34,825 bases of DNA, from assembly GCA_018993265.1 (NCBI GenBank), contig JAGKSW010000047.1, positions 1 through 34,825 of the forward strand, read 5' to 3'. Of this stretch, positions 17,256 through 24,340 are shown piece by piece. Source of the DNA: Nostoc sp. TH1S01. Its GTDB lineage: Bacteria > Cyanobacteriota > Cyanobacteriia > Cyanobacteriales > Nostocaceae. Numbering within the stretch: the first letter of the stretch is position 1; every line of letters begins with the position of its first letter. Below the pieces are notes generated by a model, which made no database searches, had not been told where the DNA came from, and saw only the letters and a list, made by a program, of their open reading frames with translations. The translations under genes were made by a program, and so were the position numbers.

Positions 17256-18614
17256 ATGTTTAGTCGTTTTGAAAAGCTATCTAGACGTGCATCAGAGTTG
17301 AAAAGATGCTTCTACTGTGAAGCTTTACTTCCAGCAACATCAGGGGAACATATCTTCAACTCATCCTGGGGCGGTTCATATAAAGACAAAAACTTGATTT
17401 GCTGTCAATGCAACTCTAGCTTTTCAAATTCGACAGACAAAGCTTTTCTTATTTATGTGCAAGCTGTAATGAATTCATGGATATTTAAAGGAGAACGTCA
17501 TGATGAAGTACCTAAAATTGTTTTAGAAAATGAGTATTTTCTTGATCCAGGAGCCAAGCTAAAGCTTAAACAACCTCTTATTGAAGATGAAATTTTGCCT
17601 GATGGAAGCATAAAATCACGTCTTACTTTCAATTCTAAAAGTGAAGCTAAACGTTGGATACAAGGAAATGGTATGGCTAATTGGCTGGGAAGACCAGCAT
17701 CAGAAGAAGAAAAAGAACAACTTAAAAAAATTATTATAGAGGCACAGCTAAACATAACAGACGCAAAACCTCAACCAACTTCAACTCAGCTAAATCTTCG
17801 AGAACAATATCGTTCTACAGCACATACAATTCTCAAATGTCTTGGATTTTTCTTACCAGAGTGGGTTCAGGGAGATTTGACTAAGCCAATCCGAGAATTT
17901 GCTAGATATGACAAAGGTGATTGGAGGACTTTCGCCATTGATACTAAAGAATTGTTTCCAATAGCTGAACAAGCAACAAGAGTTTTAGGTTTAGGAGTTC
18001 AACAGAATTCAGTAGAAGTTTACTGGAGTTCTTATACAAAAATGGTGGTTGGAGTATTAACTATTCTTGACCGTATCAAGAGATCGGTTGTCATTGCCCA
18101 AGATTACTGTGGGTCAGACTCTATTCTATATATTGTCGAAGGTACACACGGTTCTAAGAAACCGCCTGATTCAGTATTTATTGAATTTGATCACAAGCAA
18201 TTTTCTCTACCTCTATTTAATGTTCAGTATTTTTCATCTCCCACCAATATTTACCAATATTTCCGTGATGAATTTGCAGATTTAATGGGAACTCGCTATC
18301 CAATTGATGCAATTACGGCTCGTTTAATCCAAGGGATTGAAAAAAACAATAAAAAAAATTTAAAAATTGACCAGGTAAGTTTAGAAGAGTACCTAAACTT
18401 GTTTTTGACCTTTTTCCTAGATTTAGGCAAAATTACCGGTAATTTTGTAGACAGGACTACATCTCGTTATAAGCTTCTCGAATATGGTTTTGCTAACCTA
18501 CTTCATCAGCATAGTGGAAAATTATATACAGATCCAGATGTTGAATCTATCATGACACTTGTGTTTAAGCAAACACTAAAAGACTTTCATTCTGGAGGTC
18601 TTAGTGCAGGCTAA
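17256..18614 (+). CDS. HNH-endonuclease-like protein inserted in the urt operon
   Basis: The 452-residue protein begins with a compact HNH module of the HNH_5 type (about residues 18-62): Cys18-x2-Cys21, Glu31-His32, Asn46, and Cys49-x2-Cys52-Asn53, followed by SxSxxTD. Known for the family: Cys4-zinc-stabilised HNH folds cut DNA or RNA. The remaining ~390 residues are not recognised; they are soluble and helix-rich, with no membrane segment. The gene is 206 bp after urtD and 41 bp before urtE on the same strand, a place normally without a gene. No ribosome binding site, terminal repeats or transposase are visible around it. Inference: a cargo or defence-type gene acquired by transfer. A nuclease role in defence is possible but unproven. 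Confidence 0.75.
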   Translation: MFSRFEKLSRRASELKRCFYCEALLPATSGEHIFNSSWGGSYKDKNLICCQCNSSFSNSTDKAFLIYVQAVMNSWIFKGERHDEVPKIVLENEYFLDPGAKLKLKQPLIEDEILPDGSIKSRLTFNSKSEAKRWIQGNGMANWLGRPASEEEKEQLKKIIIEAQLNITDAKPQPTSTQLNLREQYRSTAHTILKCLGFFLPEWVQGDLTKPIREFARYDKGDWRTFAIDTKELFPIAEQATRVLGLGVQQNSVEVYWSSYTKMVVGVLTILDRIKRSVVIAQDYCGSDSILYIVEGTHGSKKPPDSVFIEFDHKQFSLPLFNVQYFSSPTNIYQYFRDEFADLMGTRYPIDAITARLIQGIEKNNKKNLKIDQVSLEEYLNLFLTFFLDLGKITGNFVDRTTSRYKLLEYGFANLLHQHSGKLYTDPDVESIMTLVFKQTLKDFHSGGLSAG

Positions 18615-18655
18615 CACTGCTTTGCACTTATATATCAAATTCAATATCTAGTATA

Positions 18656-19354
18656 ATGCTAAAAATCTCTAACCTAAACGTTTACTACGGTGAAAGCCAC
18701 ATTCTTCGTAATGTAGATTTGACCGTACCCTCTGGACAAATGGTGTGCTTAATTGGCCGTAATGGTGTGGGTAAAACAACCATGCTGAAAACAATTATGG
18801 GTTTACTCAAACCCCGTAGTGGCACAATTAACTTTACCGAGGAATTAATTAACTCTAAATCCCCAGATCAAAGGGCAAAAATGGGTATTGGTTATGTCCC
18901 CCAAGGAAGAGAAATTATTCCGCGTTTAACAGTCAAAGAAAATCTGCTGCTAGGGTTAGAAGCCAGACGGAAACAGCCAAAAAAAGCCGAAATTCCTGAA
19001 GAAATTTTCAGCTTGTTTCCTGTATTGAGAACAATGCTGTCACGGATGGGCGGAGATTTGAGTGGAGGACAACAGCAACAATTAGCGATCGCCCGTGCTT
19101 TAATGGGACAACCGCAATTACTCGTATTGGATGAACCTACCGAAGGGATTCAACCCTCCATCATCTTAGAAATCGAAGCCGCAGTCCGTCGCATTGTGGA
19201 AACAACAGGTATTTCTGTATTACTAGTAGAGCAACATTTACACTTTGTGCGTCAAGCTGATTACTATTACGCTATGCAAAAAGGTAGTATTGTTGCCTCT
19301 GGTTCCACTAACGAACTTAGCCAAGATGTAATTCAAAGGTTTTTAGCAGTTTAA
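18656..19354 (+). CDS. urtE: Urea ABC transporter ATPase
   Basis: UrtE is the LivF-type ATPase partner of UrtD, 232 residues. Walker A is GRNGVGKTT (34-42), the Q-loop is VPQGREIIP, the signature is LSGGQQQQLAIARAL (135 onward), and Walker B is LLVLDEPTEG (155 onward). The DLSGGQQQQ and TEGIQPS sequences are typical of UrtE. The ATG at 18656 has no good Shine-Dalgarno; TATAAT overlaps the start codon but is too close to act as its promoter. It needs read-through from urtD and the HNH gene, or an undetected promoter. It ends 3 bp before the convergent next gene. Confidence 0.95.
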   Translation: MLKISNLNVYYGESHILRNVDLTVPSGQMVCLIGRNGVGKTTMLKTIMGLLKPRSGTINFTEELINSKSPDQRAKMGIGYVPQGREIIPRLTVKENLLLGLEARRKQPKKAEIPEEIFSLFPVLRTMLSRMGGDLSGGQQQQLAIARALMGQPQLLVLDEPTEGIQPSIILEIEAAVRRIVETTGISVLLVEQHLHFVRQADYYYAMQKGSIVASGSTNELSQDVIQRFLAV

Positions 19355-19357
19355 TGC

Positions 19358-19894
19358 CTAAATCTGCAATGCTTTAAACCATCTATTTACAAGGGTATTG
19401 GCAGTTTGCAAAACTGTATTGGCGGTTTGCTTTAACTGATTCTTGCGATACCATTTTTGAAAAGCCATTTCATACTCTTCACCTTTAGCATGAAAGTTAT
19501 TCCAAAAATCTAACCCAACTTTCAATCCCCAAAAGAGTAAGATGTACAGCGACCAGGGTAAAAGCAAAATATGACCGCTGGTAGCCAGAAAGTTAATTGA
19601 TATTAAAACAGTATTGACAATTGCAAAATTGCCCAACCGCTTTTTAAATTTTGAGAGACGGTAAGCATCAAAAGCTTGGCGCTGTTGAATTTCACTTTGT
19701 TGCGATCGCCAGTCCCGTTCTGCTAGTTGTAAACACTCAGGCGAAATATCTAACTCGCCAGCAATTTCTGACAGCAACTCGTAAGAAAATTCCTTTTCTT
19801 GGTCATCAGCTTGACGGGCGATCGCTAACTGAAGAATCCTTTGTACATCTTCTTGGCTATAAGAACGATTGTTATTAGGTTCAAATGCCGCCAT
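19358..19894 (-). CDS. 2TM-domain protein
   Basis: This 178-residue protein has a soluble N-terminal part (SYSQEDVQRILQLAIARQ, then EFSYELLSEIAGELDISPECLQLAERDW) that looks like a small helical, possibly DNA-binding-like or oligomerising, module common in cyanobacterial 2TM proteins. It then has two membrane segments (about 90-104 and 108-128) and a Trp/Lys-rich amphipathic end matching the 2TM domain (WNNFHAKGEEYEMAFQKW). The function is not known. Its stop lies 3 bp from the urtE stop, so the two transcripts run into each other. Confidence 0.8.
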   Translation of the reverse strand: MAAFEPNNNRSYSQEDVQRILQLAIARQADDQEKEFSYELLSEIAGELDISPECLQLAERDWRSQQSEIQQRQAFDAYRLSKFKKRLGNFAIVNTVLISINFLATSGHILLLPWSLYILLFWGLKVGLDFWNNFHAKGEEYEMAFQKWYRKNQLKQTANTVLQTANTLVNRWFKALQI

Positions 19895-20381
19895 AGTTTT
19901 TATCTCTGATTATTTTTTGATGACAATTTATCGCCCGACAGCGATTACTAGGTATGCTGCCAAAATCAGCAATGTTTGCATTACTTCTAGACTAGCAAAC
20001 TTATATAGCATCTGCTGTAATTTTTGAACTGACTTGTGTGGTGCGCGAAGCGCAGTGTAAGAGCGATGGCCAAGGAGTCAGAAATAGAAAGTGGAGCGAA
20101 GACAAGGAGCCTTTTCAGCAGGTACTACAATCATAAAATCAGTGTGTAGTGTAATAGTAAGCTAAAATTAAGCATATAGCAGTCAAAGTATAGGTTAAGA
20201 TTTTTAAAAAGCGCGAATGACAGAAAGAGTAATAAAGAGTAATAATTTTACCTCCTATCTTGAAAGTGCTGTTAGCAAAATGCTAGCTGCTCTTTCATAC
20301 TTGGCTATGAAATAAGTTTCATCTGGACTGCCTTATGTCTCCTGCTATAAATTAAGTTTTTGACTTGCCAATTGCTGAATA
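19895..20381. other. Intergenic region with a stem-loop upstream of the STAND gene
   Basis: No gene is visible. A dispersed-repeat-like GCGCGAAGCGC palindrome lies near 20043. A strong imperfect stem (13 of 16 pairs) is formed by 20262-20277 (GAAAGTGCTGTTAGCA) and 20281-20296, with a loop of three. Its place ~85 nt before the STAND gene start suggests a leader structure or a repeat. Confidence 0.45.
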
Positions 20382-21596
20382 ATGCCTAGCCTCAAACTCT
20401 CGTTGACTGGATTAGAAATTGTTAAACAAGCTCGCAAAGAAAAAGGTTGGACGATTGATAACCCACGTTGGTTAGAGACTGCAAGTCAAATTCTCGAACC
20501 TGGGTATAACTGGGAAAATGCGGAAGTATTTGCACCAGGCGTATCTTTATCAACATGGAAGCGCTTTCTGAGAGGCGATAGCATTGCTAGCTCAGTATTT
20601 AAAGCGTTTTGTCAAGTTTTAGGTTTAAATTGGCAAGAATTAATCGAACGCACTCCCCATTCCTCTCCATTGAATCAAACTCAAATTCCCCATATTCCCT
20701 TGTTTTTTGGTCGGGGTTACGAACTAGCAATACTAACCAAAGCTGTTGAAGCAGGAACAAGCCTATTGATGATTACCGGAATCGGGGGTATTGGTAAAAC
20801 AGCTTTAGCTGCAAAACTGGCACAAAATTTGCAGACCAAGTTTCAACAAACTTCATGGTGTTCGTTTCATTTGACTTTACCAGTGGTGAATAAGCCGCCA
20901 ACTTTACCAGCAAAAACATTGCTAGTTTTTGATGGTTGGGACAGAATTTTAGGAGGCGATTTCTCTGACGGGCAAACCCAACGTGCTAGGCAATATCGTT
21001 TAGGATATGAACCATACGCCGAATTTCTCCATAAAGTAGTAAAAACTACGCATAATAGTTGTGTAATTTTGACCAGTCGAGAACAGCCAGAGGGATTTAA
21101 TACTTTGAGTGCGGCGGGTGCAGTGATTTTTCCCCTTGGCGGACTCATGGAAGGCGCAATTGAACTTTTGCAACATCATGAACTTAACTTTGATGCTCAA
21201 CAGTGGATAGCATTAGTTAATCAATATGGTGGTAATCCTTTATTTCTCAACATGGCGGCTAATATTATTCATGAATTATTTGCTGGAAATGTGGGTGAAT
21301 TTTTAGCCTGTGGAACCATAATAACTAGTGAATTTGAACCATTAGTAAGCCAATGGTTAAAGCAAATTTCTCCTGTGGAAGAAATACTCATGAAGTTTTT
21401 GGCAACCACTACACAAGGTTTCACCAGGGAAGAAATTTTATTAAACCTTGTAAGTTATGCGGCTTATGGAGATATCTTAGCGGCACTCTTATCCTTAAAA
21501 CGCAAGGCATTGATAGAAACTATTAAAGATGTGGACAAAGAGCGATTTTTTTTACAGCCAGTGATTCTGAAATGCGTACAACGCTTGTTTAATTAG
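20382..21596 (+). CDS. Short STAND / NB-ARC-like ATPase with N-terminal helical domain
   Basis: The 404-residue protein starts with a ~90-residue helical domain (VKQARKEKGWTIDNPRWLETAS…, FAPGVSLSTWKRFLRGDSIASSVFKAFCQVLGLNWQEL) seen at the front of many cyanobacterial NB-ARC and WD40 proteins and resembling an HTH. The NTPase follows: FFGRGYEL at 108-115, Walker A GIGGIGKT (133-140), Walker B LLVFDGWD (180-187), sensor-like VILTSREQP, and the GGNPLFLNMAA motif near 285. A winged-helix-like end closes the protein. There is no WD40, TPR or effector domain, so it is shorter than most STAND proteins. Known for the class: NTP-driven signal switches in regulation, apoptosis-like responses or phage defence. 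The choice among these is open. It is convergent with the kinase gene, 11 bp apart. Confidence 0.8.
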   Translation: MPSLKLSLTGLEIVKQARKEKGWTIDNPRWLETASQILEPGYNWENAEVFAPGVSLSTWKRFLRGDSIASSVFKAFCQVLGLNWQELIERTPHSSPLNQTQIPHIPLFFGRGYELAILTKAVEAGTSLLMITGIGGIGKTALAAKLAQNLQTKFQQTSWCSFHLTLPVVNKPPTLPAKTLLVFDGWDRILGGDFSDGQTQRARQYRLGYEPYAEFLHKVVKTTHNSCVILTSREQPEGFNTLSAAGAVIFPLGGLMEGAIELLQHHELNFDAQQWIALVNQYGGNPLFLNMAANIIHELFAGNVGEFLACGTIITSEFEPLVSQWLKQISPVEEILMKFLATTTQGFTREEILLNLVSYAAYGDILAALLSLKRKALIETIKDVDKERFFLQPVILKCVQRLFN

Positions 21597-21607
21597 TTAA
21601 ACTGACT

Positions 21608-23986
21608 TTATAAGCGACACTTCATCGTCCGCTCACCTGCAATAATAAAGCCGAAATTCTGAGAATTACACTGGCGACGTATGGCAATTATATTAATTGT
21701 ACCATTTTGGCGATCGCCCCCGGCAAATCGAATCATTCCTGTTGCACCTTTAATGGCAAAATCAGGATGACTGATTGTTTGCTGAATACCAAGCCGAGTT
21801 GGTTTTTGAGTTATGGCTTTGCTTAATACCATCACTGCATCGTAGCTATTCGCAGTTCGCCAAGTGATATCAGTCACTTTTGGCAAGGCTTTGCGCTCAA
21901 GTTGCCACAAATTTTGAGATTCCCTATTAAAGTCAGAATTTATGCTATTTATAGGATGCCAAGCGATCGCCCATTTTGTTTGCTCAAGTCCTGGTGAAGA
22001 AATAATTTTATCTGATGTCGGTAAATCAGAACTGTAGAGAGTATTGCTTGCAATAATCTCTACTTTATTAACATTTGCTTGTATTACTTGTTCTGCATGG
22101 GGGATACCATTATATAATCCGACTCCAGCATCAGGTACTAACAAAATAGCTGTTGATTTTTGGGATTGGGCTTGATTTAATGCTAATTTCGCATCAAATT
22201 TGTCATTTGCCAAATTAAACTCTGCTTGATGATCAAGGATATTGCCCTGAAAAGATTTTGCAACTTCTCGAAACTCTTGTGCTAGAGATTCAGCATATTC
22301 GCTGCCTTCACTGTAAAAAATAGCAACTTTGCGCTGTTTTTGTTGGGAGAACAAATAGCTGGCGATTTTTTTGGCTGTAATGCGATTGCTAGGAATAGTA
22401 CGGAAGAAAAAAGGACTTTTGAGATTATGAGAAGTACTAGTAGCAGAAATTAAAACTACTTTTGCTTGACTATAAATTGGTAGAGCTTGTTGACTAGTAT
22501 CGCTACTGTAATGGCCTAAAACAGCCAGTAAATCTGCATACTTTACCAACTTTTGGGCAATTTTGCGGGCGTTATTTTTGGCTTGGCTCTCAACTCTATT
22601 ACTGTCATCTGCAATCAGTATCCGTAAAGGCTGGCCATTTTTTAGCACCTTGGCTTGAGCTTGAGCAACACCCATTAGTATTTCTATACCAATAGCAGTA
22701 CGACGTTCTAGGGGAACCGCAACAGCAATTGTCCGAATTTTATCTGCGGGAAATTGTCTTTGAATTTTAGTATTGTTGAGGTAAATTAAAGTTTCTGGAT
22801 CTGGTTGTTTTTTAAAAGCACTAGTAAATAGAATTTCAGCTGTTGTCAAATCTTGGTTGCGATAGGCATTAATAGCAGATTGTTTGCTTGGTGGAGGCTG
22901 TGAGCCATTATCCCAAAAGCTGGCAGGAATGAGACTTTCCTCACCACAGCTAAGATGATCATCTTCAATATAATCACAAGTAGTCAAAGAAGCAGCGATT
23001 GTTTGATTGCGAGATGCAGTAATTGTTTTATAAAGCCATGTTGCTCCCATAATTAGTAAAAAACCACCTACAGCATTCACTAGATATTTTTGCCATTGGA
23101 TATGGGGATGCTTGTCTATATTAGTAATCTTTTCGAGAATAATTTGAGTTGTTTGGGGACGGCGATTTGGATAATAATCGGTCATTGCCTGGATTAAATC
23201 AATTAATTTTTTGGGAGTTTTTTCGGCTTTAATATTTTGATGCCAGTTATGTAAATTATTATTCGGATTGGCGGGATTAATACCTGTTAGTAAATAAATG
23301 AAAGTTCTTCCGAGTGCATAAAAATCTGACTGAATAACTGCATGACCATCAAGCTGTTCCGGCGCAGTGTAACCGGAAGAAATAATCACCGTCATGGCTT
23401 GATTATTAATTATAGTTTGTGTAACTTGACGAGCAGTGCCAAAATCAATCAAAGTCAATTTTCCATCGGGACGCAGCATAATATTTGAAGGTTTGATATC
23501 TCGATGAAAAAAATTATTTTTATGTACAAATTGGAGAATCTGCGTTAATTGTTGCAACCAATCTATGGCAGTTTTATAGGATTTTACATATTGATGGTGA
23601 GATAGCCAAGTTTGTAAATTTTCTCCAGGTATTTTTTCCATTACAAAACAGCTTAATTGGCGACCTGTGTTTAAGAATAAGGAAAATATAGTGTCACCAA
23701 CAGGCAAGCCAGGATGCTGTAAATTCGTTAATATCGAAGCTTCTTGATCAAATAGTCGTAGCAGGTCTGGCGTAGCTTCCTTTAAAGATTTGAGAATTTT
23801 AGGTTGAGCAGGTTCTAGTAAATCATCAACTTCAAAGACTTCTGTATAACGATATTTATCAATTTGTAAGGGATGCTTAAGTCTGTAGCGATTTTGCAGA
23901 ATGAGCGGCGTTTTACAGTTTTGACATACCGCACAATTATCAGGATTTTCTCTTTGGGAACAATCGGGATTAATGCAGTACACCAT
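21608..23986 (-). CDS. Transmembrane Ser/Thr kinase fused to ABC-type substrate-binding domain
   Basis: Taking the ATG at 23986 gives 792 residues starting MVYCINPDCS, as in other cyanobacterial zinc-ribbon kinases. Domains in order: a Cys-rich ribbon (Cys4, 9, 18, 21, 24); a protein kinase at about 35-290 with HRDIKPSN (161-168), DFGTAR (181-186) and GYTAPEQ; one membrane span at about 301-319; a short TPR-like linker (365-410); and a periplasmic-binding domain of the branched-chain amino acid/urea type (about 415-785, VLGHYSSDTSQQALPIYSQAKVVLISATST). The glycine-rich loop is degenerate (HPLQIDKYRYTEVFEV), yet the catalytic loop looks intact. Inference: a receptor kinase whose outer half binds a small nutrient. 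The UrtA-like fold and position close to the urt operon make a nitrogen compound a reasonable guess. Confidence 0.9.
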   Translation of the reverse strand: MVYCINPDCSQRENPDNCAVCQNCKTPLILQNRYRLKHPLQIDKYRYTEVFEVDDLLEPAQPKILKSLKEATPDLLRLFDQEASILTNLQHPGLPVGDTIFSLFLNTGRQLSCFVMEKIPGENLQTWLSHHQYVKSYKTAIDWLQQLTQILQFVHKNNFFHRDIKPSNIMLRPDGKLTLIDFGTARQVTQTIINNQAMTVIISSGYTAPEQLDGHAVIQSDFYALGRTFIYLLTGINPANPNNNLHNWHQNIKAEKTPKKLIDLIQAMTDYYPNRRPQTTQIILEKITNIDKHPHIQWQKYLVNAVGGFLLIMGATWLYKTITASRNQTIAASLTTCDYIEDDHLSCGEESLIPASFWDNGSQPPPSKQSAINAYRNQDLTTAEILFTSAFKKQPDPETLIYLNNTKIQRQFPADKIRTIAVAVPLERRTAIGIEILMGVAQAQAKVLKNGQPLRILIADDSNRVESQAKNNARKIAQKLVKYADLLAVLGHYSSDTSQQALPIYSQAKVVLISATSTSHNLKSPFFFRTIPSNRITAKKIASYLFSQQKQRKVAIFYSEGSEYAESLAQEFREVAKSFQGNILDHQAEFNLANDKFDAKLALNQAQSQKSTAILLVPDAGVGLYNGIPHAEQVIQANVNKVEIIASNTLYSSDLPTSDKIISSPGLEQTKWAIAWHPINSINSDFNRESQNLWQLERKALPKVTDITWRTANSYDAVMVLSKAITQKPTRLGIQQTISHPDFAIKGATGMIRFAGGDRQNGTINIIAIRRQCNSQNFGFIIAGERTMKCRL

Positions 23987-24340
23987 AAATTTCGGCAAAA
24001 GCAAATTGATGTAATTGCTATTTTAGAATTACATAATATTTGCTGACTGTAAATTAAAAAACTTACAACACTGTGGACATTACCCACTAATATTCGTTAG
24101 TTTTCATATTTATCAATTTTTGTCAAGCTCAGTTTTAGACCAGTAAATGAGGAGCCGGAATTGAACTAGCTTGACGCATATTTTATACCTTTTAATTAAT
24201 TTATACCAATTCTACGAGAAGTTGAAATGTATAAATCCTGTAGAGGCCTTGTATACAACGTTTCTACAACAAACAGTACATTCCCGCATTGCTCACAAGC
24301 GATGCAATCTCGTTTATTTTAAAATTCCAGAGACAAATTT
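23987..24340. other. Divergent intergenic region, kinase and protease promoters
   Basis: AT-rich, no ORF. An 8-bp inverted pair GTCAAGCT (24122-24129) and AGCTTGAC (24168-24175) brackets a GAGCCGGAATTGAAC stretch. The start regions of both flanking genes must have promoters here, but none stands out. Confidence 0.4.

Noticed and set aside
24140-24175. tRNA-like 3' end on the minus strand (GTTCAATTCCGGCTCC)
   Set aside because: No matching 5' acceptor, D or anticodon arm within 80 nt, and the T stem has a mismatch; treated as chance or a minor fragment.
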